Source: Clostridiales bacterium
Lineage (GTDB): Bacteria > Bacillota_A > Clostridia > Oscillospirales > Oscillospiraceae
Reading direction: 5' to 3'
Length of the DNA stretch: 14,282 nucleotides
Assembly (NCBI GenBank): GCA_019410105.1
Contig: DXTB01000026.1
Span: forward strand, 1 to 14,282
The notes beneath the pieces were generated by a model. That model ran no database searches. It worked only from the letters and a program-made list of their open reading frames with translations, and was not told the origin of the DNA. The position numbers were made by a program, and so were the translations under genes. This document shows, in pieces, positions 6,393 through 14,282 of the stretch. Within the stretch, counting starts at the first letter, position 1. Every line of letters starts with the position of its first letter.

Positions 6393-7757
6393 TCAAATCA
6401 CGCGGATGCGTTTCCATCTGCCCCGCCAGTAGCGGAACAGGAAGAATGCGGCCCGTACCACCCAGTCGGCGATCATGGCGAGCCATACCCCAAGCAGTCC
6501 CAGGTTCAGGCCCCAGGCGCAGGCAAACACATAGCTGAGCACCACCCGGCAGACAAACATGGAGCCCAGGGAGACCGCCATAGTGAAGATGGCGTCCCCA
6601 GCCGCCCGCAGGGAGTTGGGAAGGGTGAAGGCCAGGGGCCAGAACAGGACGTTGCCTACGGCGCAGGCCCGGAGCACTTGGGCAGCCATGGTGCAGGCCT
6701 CTGGGCTCAGGTGAAACAGGGTGACCAGTCCCCCAGCCGAGAAGAAGAGGGCGGCGCTCATGACCAGCATGCAAAGATAGCTGGCCCCCACGAGACGCTT
6801 GGTGTAGTAGACCGCCTGCCCTGTCTCGCCAGCCCCCATACACTGGCCGATGACGGTAATGATGGCCAGTCCCAGGGCCATGCCGGGCACATTGATGACC
6901 CCGGCCACACTGTTGGCGATGGCGTTGGCGGCCACGGCGGAGGTGCCGAAGGTGGTAATCAGGTTGAGGACCATCAGCTTGCCTGCCTGAAACATGCCGT
7001 TTTCCATACCGTTAGGGATGCCGATAAATAGGATGCGCTTGACGATGGCGCCCCGGAACTCAAAACGCAGCAGACCCTCCACCCGGAGCACATGGTCGGG
7101 GTGGTTGAGCAGCGCCATGATAATGACGGCCGCCGCGATGCGGGAGACCAGGGTGCCGATACCGGCGCCGGCGGCCCCCATGCCGAAGCCGAAGATCAGC
7201 ACCGCATTGACTGTGATGTTGATTACATTCACAACCAGGGAGCAGAACATGGACACCTTGCTGTTGCCCATGGCCCGGAACAGGGCGGCCCCGGCGTTGT
7301 AAATGCCCATGAAGGGATAGGCCGTGGCGGTGAGCAGGAAATAGACCAGGGCGTTCTCCATCACGTCGGCCTCCACGCGGCCGAAGATCAACGCCAGAAT
7401 GTGCTGCCGGAGGACCAGCGCGGCCCCCATCAGCAGCAGGGACAGGGCGCACATGGCGTACAGAAGCTGCTTGGAGGCAGCCTTGGCGTTGTCGGTGTCC
7501 TGCCGCCCCAGATACTGGGAAACCACCACCGCGCCGCCGGTGGAGAGGGCGGAAAAGACCTGAATGATGAGTGTATTGATGTTGTCCACCAGCGAGACGC
7601 CGGATACGGCGGCCTCGCCGGAGGTGGTGACCATGACGGTATCCGCCATGCCGACAGTCATCAGCAGAAGCTGCTCAATGACCAGGGGAATGATGAGCCG
7701 CAGCAGTGCGTCGCGGGAAAAGAGCAGGCTGCTGCGGGCCGGTGCCTGTTCCGGCAT
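6393..7757 (-). CDS. MATE-family multidrug/metabolite efflux transporter
   Basis: A 454-residue membrane protein with the length and roughly 12 hydrophobic spans of the MATE family, which exports cationic drugs or metabolites using Na+ or H+ gradients. The opening (LRLIIPLVIEQLLLMTVGMADTVMV) is the typical MATE first helix, with D39 at the position often used for cation coupling. The family-typical stretches VDNINTLIIQVFSALSTGG and VVVSQYLGRQD follow. The second half repeats the pattern from about residue 235 (NGMENGMFQAGKLMVLNLI). The C-terminus is basic. The start ATG at 7757 has AGGAGG at 7765-7770, seven bases away. It is the first gene of a two-gene unit with the YeiL-like regulator, which might control it. 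The substrate cannot be inferred. Confidence 0.93.
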   Translation of the reverse strand: MPEQAPARSSLLFSRDALLRLIIPLVIEQLLLMTVGMADTVMVTTSGEAAVSGVSLVDNINTLIIQVFSALSTGGAVVVSQYLGRQDTDNAKAASKQLLYAMCALSLLLMGAALVLRQHILALIFGRVEADVMENALVYFLLTATAYPFMGIYNAGAALFRAMGNSKVSMFCSLVVNVINITVNAVLIFGFGMGAAGAGIGTLVSRIAAAVIIMALLNHPDHVLRVEGLLRFEFRGAIVKRILFIGIPNGMENGMFQAGKLMVLNLITTFGTSAVAANAIANSVAGVINVPGMALGLAIITVIGQCMGAGETGQAVYYTKRLVGASYLCMLVMSAALFFSAGGLVTLFHLSPEACTMAAQVLRACAVGNVLFWPLAFTLPNSLRAAGDAIFTMAVSLGSMFVCRVVLSYVFACAWGLNLGLLGVWLAMIADWVVRAAFFLFRYWRGRWKRIRVI

Positions 7758-7796
7758 TCTCCCGCCTCCTTTACATGAATTTTACATAGCTCTACC

Positions 7797-7824
7797 ATTT
7801 TACTCCTGTGGGGCAGAAATACAA
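7797..7824 (-). promoter_or_regulatory. Possible promoter of the MATE-regulator unit
   Basis: On the minus strand, TTGTAT (7819-7824) and TAAAAT (7797-7802) are separated by 16 bases, just downstream of the preceding gene's terminator. The match is moderate; other -10-like sequences (TATGTA) lie a little closer to the gene. Confidence 0.4.
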
Positions 7825-7838
7825 GCGCCGAACTGCAC

Positions 7839-7879
7839 AAAAAACGGAGGCCGGGCGGAGAAAAACCGTCCGGCCTCCG
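7839..7879 (-). terminator. Terminator of the deaminase unit
   Basis: On the minus strand a 10-bp GC-rich stem (7870-7879 with 7845-7854), extended by three more pairs across one A-C mismatch, has loop TTTTTCT and is followed by six T (7839-7844). It begins 10 bases after the deaminase stop codon. Confidence 0.9.
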
Positions 7880-7888
7880 GGCGTGGGC

Positions 7889-9244
7889 TCAGCAACGGCC
7901 CAGATAGCGGCACACCGCCGCATTGGCCCGGGCGGCCAGCTCCCCCTCGTCGGCGGTCACCAGCTCCCCGTTCTGCACCACGGCCACGCCGTTGACGATG
8001 GTGTAATCCACCGGGCCCTTGAGTCCCACAGTCCCAAGCAGGGAGAGGGGGTCGAACTGGGCGCCCGCCAGCTCAATGCGGTCCAGGCTGATCAGGAAGC
8101 AGTCGGCGGCCATGCCGGCGGCCAGGCAGCCGATGTCGTCCCGGCCCAGCAGGCGGGCGGAGCCGCGGGTGGCCAGCTTGAGGATGTCGTACCCGGTGGG
8201 GGCGCTCTGGCTGGACTGGAGGCGGTGGAGCAGGTAGCACACCCGCAGCTCCTCCAGCAGGTTGGAGCCGTCGTTGGAGGCGGCTCCGTCCACCGCCAGA
8301 CCCACCGGCACCCCCAGGCGGAGCATCTCAGGCACCCGGCACACACCGGAGGAGAGCTTCATGTTGGAGATGGGGCAGTGGGCTACGCCGGTACCGGTGG
8401 CGGCCAGCGCCTTCAGCTCGTCATCGTTGAAGTGGATGCCATGGGCATACCACACGTCGGGGCCGGTCCAGCCCAGCCCCTCCAGGTAGGCAAGGGGGCG
8501 CAGGCCGAACCGCTCCAGGGTGTACTGCTCCTCGTCCCTGGTCTCCGCCACGTGGGTGTGCAGCCGTACCTCCAGGGAGCGGGCCAGGCGCGCACTCTCC
8601 CGCAGCAGGTCGGTGGACACGGAGAAGGGGGAGCAGGGGGCCAGGGCCACCTGGCGCATGGAGAAGCGGGACGGGTCGTGCCACACCCGCACCAGCCGCT
8701 CCGAGTCGGCCAGAATCTGGTCGATGGTCTGTACCACGCTGTCCGGCGGCAGGCCGCCGTCCTTCCGGGAGAGATCCATGGAGCCACGGGAGGCGTGGAA
8801 GCGCATGCCCACCAGCTCAGCCGCCCGGAACTGGGCGCCGATCAGATCCCCCGCCCGGGCGGGGAAGACATAGTGGTGGTCGAAGCAGGTGGTGCACCCC
8901 GTCTTGAGCAGCTCCGCCATGCCCACCAGGCTGGAGGTGGCCACCACCTCTTCGTCCAGGTTTTTCCACACATCGTACAGCGTCACCAGCCAGGGAAAGA
9001 GCTCCATCCGCTGCACCTCGGGCAGATTGCGGGAAAAGAGCTGGTATAGGTGGTGATGGGTATTGATGAGGCCGGGGTAGACCACCATGCGGGAGGCGTC
9101 GATGACCTGGTCGGCCTGCCGCAGCTCGGGGCCGATGTACTCGATGGCGTTGTCCCGGATGAACAGATTGCTCCGCTCATACAGGCGGTCGGTGTCGTCG
9201 CAGGAGACGATGTAGCGGGCGTTTTTAATCAGCAGAGTGGACAT
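7889..9244 (-). CDS. Amidohydrolase-family deaminase, probable 8-oxoguanine deaminase
   Basis: A 451-residue cytosolic metal-dependent hydrolase of the cytosine/guanine deaminase branch (COG0402, ATZ/TRZ-like). The TIM-barrel metal site is complete: PGLINTHHHLYQ with H63 and H65, LHTHVAET with H231 and catalytic E234, AHGIH (268-271), and VDGAASND with D319. HHLYQ, the TTCFDHHYVFP stretch and VDGxASND are typical of the group containing 8-oxoguanine deaminase, AtzB and TrzN. The first two strands and the end of the chain form the usual small composite beta domain. Expected chemistry is hydrolytic deamination of a purine-like ring (8-oxoguanine to urate, releasing ammonia); related activities on isocytosine or triazines cannot be excluded. 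The ATG at 9244 has GGAGG six bases upstream. The preceding gene ends 20 bases upstream, so the two are likely cotranscribed. Confidence 0.85.
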   Translation of the reverse strand: MSTLLIKNARYIVSCDDTDRLYERSNLFIRDNAIEYIGPELRQADQVIDASRMVVYPGLINTHHHLYQLFSRNLPEVQRMELFPWLVTLYDVWKNLDEEVVATSSLVGMAELLKTGCTTCFDHHYVFPARAGDLIGAQFRAAELVGMRFHASRGSMDLSRKDGGLPPDSVVQTIDQILADSERLVRVWHDPSRFSMRQVALAPCSPFSVSTDLLRESARLARSLEVRLHTHVAETRDEEQYTLERFGLRPLAYLEGLGWTGPDVWYAHGIHFNDDELKALAATGTGVAHCPISNMKLSSGVCRVPEMLRLGVPVGLAVDGAASNDGSNLLEELRVCYLLHRLQSSQSAPTGYDILKLATRGSARLLGRDDIGCLAAGMAADCFLISLDRIELAGAQFDPLSLLGTVGLKGPVDYTIVNGVAVVQNGELVTADEGELAARANAAVCRYLGRC

Positions 9245-9264
9245 AAAAAACCTCCAATCCCCAA

Positions 9265-9861
9265 TCAGGCGGGCGCATAGGTCAGCCGGTAGAAGCTGCC
9301 GAGCTGGATGGTGATGGCGTCGGAGCGGAGAAAGAGAGCCCGGTCTACATACAGGGCGAACTGTTCACCCGGGCCCTGGCTGGCCAGCCGGGCCGCATCG
9401 GGGCGGTCCTCTCCGTCGGCCTGCACGGGCAGGTCGGAAACCCGGAGCTGGGCGGTGATGCCGCCGTCCTCGTCAATCCGGTAGGGGAGGAGAAGCTGTC
9501 CCCCTTCCCGGGAGAGCTGATGCTCCGGCTGAATGACGGCGTAGAGGGTGCCGGGGTCCTCGTCAGACCGGGCAAAGGCGGTGAGATAGAAGGTGGTGTC
9601 CCCGTCCTGGAGCAGGGGGAGCTTCAGCTCTCCCTCAGCCTGGCTGATGGGAACCTCCTCGGGAAAGCCCTCCGGCATCTGCTCCCTGGAAAGGGTGAGG
9701 GTGACGGTGGCCTCCTCCTGGCCGGTGATGGCGTAGCCCTGCCGGGCCGCGATGCGCTCCAGCGTGACGGGACGCCCCCGCAGGAGCAGAACGACCGCCC
9801 CGGCCAGAAGGACGAGGGTGATCAGAAAAAGTACAAGGGGAAGTTTTCTGCGTGACGCCAT
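9265..9861 (-). CDS. Membrane-anchored protein of unknown function
   Basis: A 198-residue protein that I do not recognise. It starts MASRRK, followed by one hydrophobic span (about 7-28, LPLVLFLITLVLLAGAVVLL), then a soluble domain of about 165 residues expected outside the membrane. This domain is rich in alternating polar and hydrophobic segments suggesting beta strands (ATVTLTLS, DTTFYLTAFA, GTLYAVIQ, ITAQLRVS, DAITIQLGSFYRLTY). No cysteines or catalytic motif are visible, and there is no lipobox. ATG at 9861 is chosen because AAAGGAGG (9869-9876) sits seven bases upstream; the in-frame GTG at 9879 would translate that site. The amidohydrolase follows after 20 bases in the same transcript. 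The function is unknown, and whether it is linked to deamination is an open question. Confidence 0.8.
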   Translation of the reverse strand: MASRRKLPLVLFLITLVLLAGAVVLLLRGRPVTLERIAARQGYAITGQEEATVTLTLSREQMPEGFPEEVPISQAEGELKLPLLQDGDTTFYLTAFARSDEDPGTLYAVIQPEHQLSREGGQLLLPYRIDEDGGITAQLRVSDLPVQADGEDRPDAARLASQGPGEQFALYVDRALFLRSDAITIQLGSFYRLTYAPA

Positions 9862-9885
9862 GGCAGCGCCTCCTTTCACCCCTTA

Positions 9886-9914
9886 ATAATACCACAGGCC
9901 CGCGGGAAAAGAAA
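9886..9914 (-). promoter_or_regulatory. Weak candidate promoter of the deaminase unit
   Basis: On the minus strand, TATTAT (9886-9891) lies 17 bases after TTTCTT (9909-9914). The -35 is poor and overlaps the T-rich tail of the preceding terminator. Transcription would start near 9879, leaving a very short leader that still contains the ribosome binding site. Confidence 0.3.
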
Positions 9915-9941
9915 GTGCCCCGGACGTTGTCCGGGGCACTT
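9907..9941 (-). terminator. Terminator of the SLH surface-protein gene
   Basis: A perfect 13-bp stem (9929-9941 with 9913-9925) with a three-base loop is followed on the minus strand by TCTTTT. It starts seven bases after the stop codon. The T tract is interrupted, but the stem is very strong. Confidence 0.88.
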
Positions 9942-9947
9942 CGGAGA

Positions 9948-12068
9948 TTATTCGTCGGCAGTGATGGTGTAGCCGCTCAGGTCGATCTGGAAGGTATAGG
10001 TGGCGATGATATTGTCCTGGGAGCCGTCGGTGTCGATAAAGCAGAGGGTGTAGTCAAAGACGCCGCCGTCCTTGAGCCGGTAGCTCCCCTCCGCCTCCTC
10101 GGCGAAGACGGTGCCCCACTTGAAGTAGTAATTCTCGCCGTCACGGGTCCACCAGCCGGAGCCGGCATTGGCCTCGGTGGTGCTGGGCATGGCCCAGGTG
10201 TTCCACTTGCCGCCGTTGACAGAGCGGGCAATTTTGTCAAACTGGAGGGTGCCGCCGGGGATGGCCTGGGGCACGGTGTAGTAGACGGTATACTCGCCGC
10301 CGCCGCCCATGGAGGCCACCTGGGTGTGGGTCAGGGCGCCGGTGCCGCCGTTCTGCACCAGGGCGGTGCTGCCGTCAGAGCTCAGGCCCTCGGCGGTGGA
10401 GGAGACCCCGGAGGGCATCTCGTGGGTGGAGACGGTCACGCCGGTCAGCTTGACGGCGGGCGTCTGCACGCCGGACAGGTCCACCACGTACTGCACGGCC
10501 TCCTGTCCCTCCCACTTCACGGTGATGTGGGTCTTGGGCGCGGTGGAGGAGGCGTTGAGGAAGAACACCGCATACTTGCCCTGGCCGATGGAGGAGTCCT
10601 CCGTGATGGCCGCGCTTTGGGTGGCCTCGGCGCTGGCCTCGGTGCCGAAGTGGTACTGGAAGGTGCCCTGCTCATAGCCCTCGGGGGCCTCGATGGCCAC
10701 GCCTACCCAGGCGCCCTTGCCGGCACCCTCGCTCTGGTGGATGGGCACCACGCCGTCGGTGGACAGGGCGATGCGGACAAAGTTCTCCCCGGTTTTCTTG
10801 GTGGCCTTGGCGGTGACGGAGGGCATGTCCTCCTCGACCCCGTCCTGATCCACTGGGCGGACGCCTACGATACCGGCTACGGCCTCCTCAGACACGGAGC
10901 CGCCGCCCCCGCCGGAACCGCCGCCACCCTGACCGGGTTCCTGGCTGTCCTCGGAGCCGGTGACCTCCTCGCCCTCACTGTTCTGGGGCGGGGCCACATC
11001 GTCGGCGACCTCCACGTGGGCGGGCCGCTTGCCGTCAAGCACCACGTCGTCGGCCTGTACCTCCGCCTTGTTAATGGCGCCCTGGTTGTCCACCTTGACG
11101 GCGGCGCGGGCGGTCAGGGTCTCCACAGAGGCGCCGCTCTTCACGGACACGGAGCTGCCGGCCCCGTCCACAGCCAGACGGGCAAGCTGCGCGCCGCTGC
11201 CCAGGGTCAGGCTGGCGCGGTCACCGGAGAGGGCCACGTCGCCCTCCACCTGGGAATCGGCCACAGTCAGAGTGGCGCCGTGGGTGGAAACCCGCAGATC
11301 CCGCTCCAGCCTGGCGTTCTTCACGGTCAGATTGGCCTCGCCGGCTTTGGGGGCTACAAGCAGATTGCCGGACACGGCGGCGCCGTCCACGGTGATATCA
11401 TCGGCGGCCACCAGCAGGATGCCGTCCACATCCTGGTCGATGGTGGCGCCCTCCTCCACGGCATACTCGGCCACGGAGCTGTCCAGTATTTTGACCACGG
11501 AGCCGCGGGTGATGCTGGATCCGAGGGCCAGGGTCTGGTTGCCCACGCCCTGGATGATGCCGTCCTTCGCCATGGCGTCAATGTACCCGGCCGACCAGTC
11601 GGCGGCGTCCTTGCCGTCCACAAAGCCGCTCAGATCCGGCTGGGCGGTGGGACGGATGCCCAGGGCCCGGGCAAAGAGCACGGTGGCCCGCTCCCGGTTC
11701 ATGGGCTCCTCGGCGTTGCAGTTGGTGCCGTCGCCCTGGAGAATCCCGGCGGCGGTGAGCTGGAGGATGTAGGGGGCGTACCACTCGGTGCCCTTCAGAT
11801 CGGCATAGGGGTTCTCCACCGTCTCGGTGTAGCCCATCGCGCGGCTCAGAATGGCGGCAAACTCGCCCACGGTCATGTTGGCGTCGGGACGCATGCCGCG
11901 GCTGTCACCCTCTACAATGCCGTAGGCGTGCCAGCGCTCGAAGGCGGACTGGCTCCAGTGGCCGTCCAGCTCCGGCAGAGTGCTTCCGGTTCCGGCGGCC
12001 GAGGCCAGCGGGGCGGTCAGGGAGGCCGTCAGGGCCAGGGAGAGCAGGGCGGCAGGAATCTTTCGCAT
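9948..12068 (-). CDS. Secreted surface protein with SLH domains and a beta-solenoid-like region
   Basis: A 706-residue exported protein. A Sec signal peptide spans 1-25 (MRKIPAALLSLALTASL..., likely cut after ASAA). Three S-layer homology modules follow: 35-80 (GHWSQSAFERWHAYGIVEGD), 86-138 and 146-203. These modules normally bind pyruvylated secondary cell-wall polymer. Their TRAE motifs are degenerate (TVGE, NRER, TRGS), so anchoring strength is uncertain. Residues about 204-358 are short repeating hydrophobic strands (ITVDGAAVSGNLLV, LTVADSQVEGDVAL, SVSVKSGASVETLT) like a parallel beta-solenoid. An acidic linker (360-380) and a glycine run (379-391) lead to a C-terminal half (about 392-706) that seems to be two related beta domains, ending in VVDLSGV and QIDLSGY. 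ATG at 12068 is preceded by AAAAAGGAG; an upstream extension lacks this and would bury the signal peptide. Binding target unknown. Confidence 0.85.
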   Translation of the reverse strand: MRKIPAALLSLALTASLTAPLASAAGTGSTLPELDGHWSQSAFERWHAYGIVEGDSRGMRPDANMTVGEFAAILSRAMGYTETVENPYADLKGTEWYAPYILQLTAAGILQGDGTNCNAEEPMNRERATVLFARALGIRPTAQPDLSGFVDGKDAADWSAGYIDAMAKDGIIQGVGNQTLALGSSITRGSVVKILDSSVAEYAVEEGATIDQDVDGILLVAADDITVDGAAVSGNLLVAPKAGEANLTVKNARLERDLRVSTHGATLTVADSQVEGDVALSGDRASLTLGSGAQLARLAVDGAGSSVSVKSGASVETLTARAAVKVDNQGAINKAEVQADDVVLDGKRPAHVEVADDVAPPQNSEGEEVTGSEDSQEPGQGGGGSGGGGGSVSEEAVAGIVGVRPVDQDGVEEDMPSVTAKATKKTGENFVRIALSTDGVVPIHQSEGAGKGAWVGVAIEAPEGYEQGTFQYHFGTEASAEATQSAAITEDSSIGQGKYAVFFLNASSTAPKTHITVKWEGQEAVQYVVDLSGVQTPAVKLTGVTVSTHEMPSGVSSTAEGLSSDGSTALVQNGGTGALTHTQVASMGGGGEYTVYYTVPQAIPGGTLQFDKIARSVNGGKWNTWAMPSTTEANAGSGWWTRDGENYYFKWGTVFAEEAEGSYRLKDGGVFDYTLCFIDTDGSQDNIIATYTFQIDLSGYTITADE

Positions 12069-12126
12069 AGATGATGCTCCTTTTTGTTGAACGTCCCGGC
12101 CGGCGTCCGGCGCGGGCTGTGGTGTT

Positions 12127-12155
12127 ATCATACTAAAACAGTAGGAGCATTTCAA
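12127..12155 (-). promoter_or_regulatory. Strong promoter of the SLH surface-protein gene
   Basis: On the minus strand, TTGAAA (12150-12155) and TATGAT (12127-12132) are separated by 17 bases, each one or two bases from consensus. Transcription would start near 12120, giving a leader of about 50 bases that includes a small GC hairpin (12099-12111). Confidence 0.75.
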
Positions 12156-12224
12156 TGCAGAAGTTCTGGAAGGGGAGGGAGGGTCTGTACAGCCTGCCAC
12201 AAGACTCCGGCGGGGGAAGGACGG

Positions 12225-14282
12225 TTACAGTTCCTCGGTATGCAGCCTGAATTTCGCAGCCTGCTCCTTCAACAGCTCAGCCTGTCCGGACAGCTCCTCG
12301 CTGGCGGCGGCGCTCTCCTCCGCCGTAGCGGAGCTGGTCTGTACAACACTGGAGATCTGGTCAAATCCTGCCTTGGCCTGGTGAATGGAAGACTTCTGCT
12401 GTTGGGAGAGCTCACTGATGACCTGGGCGCTGTCGGACGCCAGGGTAACCCCTTGGGTGACGAGTCGGAAGGAAGCGGCGGTTTCATCGGCGAGAGCCTT
12501 GCCCTTCTCCACCACTGAGAGGGCATTGGCGATCAGCTCCGCAGTTTCCTTGGATGCCGCTGCGGTCTTGCCGGCTAAGCTCCGTACCTCGTCCGCCACC
12601 ACTGCAAAGCCTTTTCCGGCGCTGCCGGCACGGGCGGCCTCTACCGCCGCGTTCAGGGCGAGAATATTGGTCTGGAAGGCGATATCCTCAATATTTTTGA
12701 CAATCTGCCCGATTTCATTGGAGGTAGAGGTGATCTCATCCATAGCCGTCAGCATGCGCTCCATTTTGCGGCCGCCCTCCTGAACCTCCTGTGAAACCTC
12801 CTGCATTTTTTGGTTGACCTCAGTGATTTTTTCCGTGTTCAGATCGACATCGTGCTCCATTTCCGACATCATGGCAGCCAACTGCTGGACGCTGGATGCC
12901 TGCTCGGTGGCTCCCTGCGCCTGGGACTGGGCGCTGATGGCAATTTGTTCTGCTCCGGAGCTCACCTGGTCCGCAGACGACGCGATGGATTTCAGTGCAT
13001 CGGATACCCGGCCTCTCGTGTTGAGGAGCCCCTCCTTGATGGAGGAGAATTCTCCGGCGTAATCATGCTGGAGGGCAAAGGAAAAGTCTCCGTCCGCCAT
13101 TTGGGTCAGAACAGCAGATATCTCGGAGATGTAATCAATATACAGCCTTAACCGCTCCACCATCTGCTCCAGGGAAAGGCTTACAGCCCCAAATTCATAT
13201 TTGGAATTGCGCGGGATCTCCACAGACAGGTTTCCGTCCGCGATTTTCTGTGTGGTAGCCTGGAGGGTGTGGAGGGGCCGGACGATGCTCCGCCGGAGAT
13301 AGGCCAGAAGGATGAAAAACAGAAGGGCGGCAAATACCGCGCACAGGATGGAAAGCGTGATGCCAAGCGTATGGGCGTCCGCCATCAGCTCCTGCTCCGA
13401 GGCTGTGGTGACGATATACCAGCCGCTGTCCGGGATCTGGCGGTACCAGGCCAGATAGGTTTGACCGTCTGCCGTGTAGCTGCCGGAGCCCTCCTGCTGG
13501 CTCAGAATCTGCCGCCCAAGCGCGGCGAATGAAGGGTTGTCATCCTCCAATATGTTGGCGGACAGGAGCTTCTCGCTGTCCTCGTCTGCAATGTATACCC
13601 CGGTATCATCAATCAGAAAGGCACGGCCGTTGGCCACAACGTCCAGCGAGAGTACCATCTGCTGCATCTGAGTCAGGTCAATATCCGCTGTGGCGACTCC
13701 CAGAAAGCGGCCGGTCTCGTCGTAGATCGGGGCGGAGGAGGTCACCATGGAAATCTGGGCAAATTCATCGTAATATGGAGCAGACCAAACGGACTTTTGA
13801 GTGGTATTGGCGGCGTTTGTGTACCAATCCTGGTCGGTATAATAGACGCCCTCCCCCAGAGAATAGTTGTCTACATAAGTGACGGCTCCATTCTGGCGTA
13901 TGCAATAGGGAGAGAAATACCGCTGCTCCGGTCGGTACTGGTAGGGCTCGAACCAAATCCCGCCGCCGAACGTCTCCGGGTTGCTCCCCACAAAGGAGGT
14001 CAGAATTTCCTGATAGGCTGCCGCATCCCAATCTGACGCGGTCTGCTCCCCCTTTACAGCCTGCCTTTGGACAGCCTCCACGCCGCGCGCCATAGTTTCA
14101 GCAACCATGCGGTTATTGGACAGCGACATTTCGATGGAACCCATGGCTACCGAAAGGCACTGGGACATTTCGGTGCCTGCGCTGGTTTGGATGATAGCCT
14201 TGGAGCTCAGGTATCCCATCAGCGAGAGGACTGCCATGGATATAATAACTGCCGGTACGATAACGAATAGAAGTGAGGTCTG
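12225..14282 (-). CDS. Methyl-accepting chemotaxis protein, dCache type (5' end outside window)
   Basis: The frame is open to the right edge and 685 residues are visible. The ATG at 14237 lies inside a membrane helix that continues upstream ([20 protein letters not shown]), so the true start is beyond the window. From the edge: helix 1 (4-25), an extracellular double-Cache sensor (about 45-300, with [37 protein letters not shown] and [14 protein letters not shown]), helix 2 (306-329), a HAMP domain (about 330-381), a second HAMP-like segment (382-430), then the coiled-coil signalling domain. The hairpin tip [23 protein letters not shown]...[13 protein letters not shown] (about 531-570) contacts CheA and CheW. 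The Arg of the usual amino-acid-binding dCache motif is not seen before WY (it reads DQDWY), so the ligand is uncertain. No C-terminal CheR-docking pentapeptide is present; the protein ends RLHTEEL. No clear terminator follows. Confidence 0.93.
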   Translation of the reverse strand, partial: QTSLLFVIVPAVIISMAVLSLMGYLSSKAIIQTSAGTEMSQCLSVAMGSIEMSLSNNRMVAETMARGVEAVQRQAVKGEQTASDWDAAAYQEILTSFVGSNPETFGGGIWFEPYQYRPEQRYFSPYCIRQNGAVTYVDNYSLGEGVYYTDQDWYTNAANTTQKSVWSAPYYDEFAQISMVTSSAPIYDETGRFLGVATADIDLTQMQQMVLSLDVVANGRAFLIDDTGVYIADEDSEKLLSANILEDDNPSFAALGRQILSQQEGSGSYTADGQTYLAWYRQIPDSGWYIVTTASEQELMADAHTLGITLSILCAVFAALLFFILLAYLRRSIVRPLHTLQATTQKIADGNLSVEIPRNSKYEFGAVSLSLEQMVERLRLYIDYISEISAVLTQMADGDFSFALQHDYAGEFSSIKEGLLNTRGRVSDALKSIASSADQVSSGAEQIAISAQSQAQGATEQASSVQQLAAMMSEMEHDVDLNTEKITEVNQKMQEVSQEVQEGGRKMERMLTAMDEITSTSNEIGQIVKNIEDIAFQTNILALNAAVEAARAGSAGKGFAVVADEVRSLAGKTAAASKETAELIANALSVVEKGKALADETAASFRLVTQGVTLASDSAQVISELSQQQKSSIHQAKAGFDQISSVVQTSSATAEESAAASEELSGQAELLKEQAAKFRLHTEEL

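Noticed and set aside
5680..6843. 387-codon version of the Crp-like regulator
   Set aside because: The extra N-terminus overlaps the MATE gene in another frame. The ATG at 6372 has a perfect ribosome site and gives a normal family length.
7808..9049. Long + strand frame opposite the deaminase
   Set aside because: It starts inside the intergenic region, crosses the deaminase terminator, and has shadow composition; the minus strand carries a complete metal site.
10890..10935. GC-rich tract in the SLH gene as a possible repeat or slippage site
   Set aside because: It encodes a Gly/Ser hinge (residues 379-391) in frame; no frameshift or repeated unit beyond glycine codons is seen.
9852..12074. 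Long open frame (740 codons) on the + strand opposite the SLH gene
   Set aside because: Its composition (Gly, His, Val, Ala, Leu runs) is that of an antisense shadow in GC-rich DNA. It lacks a good ribosome site, and the minus-strand product has a signal peptide, SLH modules, promoter and terminator.

Overview
The window looks like a chromosomal segment of a GC-rich, low-oxygen Gram-positive bacterium of the class Clostridia, most likely a gut Oscillospiraceae (Flavonifractor/Lawsonibacter-like). This is inferred from strong AGGAGG-type ribosome binding sites, sigma-A-like promoters in AT-rich patches, compact GC-rich terminators followed by T runs, a BMP-type nucleoside ABC cassette, a surface protein with S-layer homology domains and a clostridial-style chemoreceptor. 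No rRNA, tRNA, CRISPR, insertion sequence or phage gene was seen.

Layout. Positions 1-326 are non-coding: a consensus promoter at the far left fires leftward out of the window, and a second promoter fires rightward into the first gene. On the + strand, 327-5570 is a complete BMP/PnrA-type ABC transporter: a lipoprotein receptor, then (after a strong terminator and a fresh promoter) a double ATPase and two permeases whose genes overlap by 4 bases each. A bidirectional terminator at about 5646-5680 closes the operon.

Everything from 5680 to the right edge is on the minus strand, read right to left: a chemoreceptor (5' end outside the window), a secreted SLH/beta-solenoid surface protein, a two-gene unit (small membrane-anchored protein of unknown function plus an amidohydrolase resembling 8-oxoguanine deaminases), and a two-gene unit (MATE exporter plus a YeiL-like Crp/Fnr regulator).

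How they may work together. The ABC system probably imports nucleosides or purine-like compounds. The deaminase acts on purine-like or oxidised-purine rings. The YeiL-like regulator belongs to a subgroup whose E. coli member sits among nucleoside-salvage genes. A shared theme of purine uptake, deamination and export is plausible, but it is inferred from proximity only. The SLH protein and the chemoreceptor appear to be independent envelope and sensory genes. I see no clear evidence of a novel defence or mobile system; the most useful open questions concern the unknown membrane-anchored protein, the SLH/solenoid architecture and the regulator.
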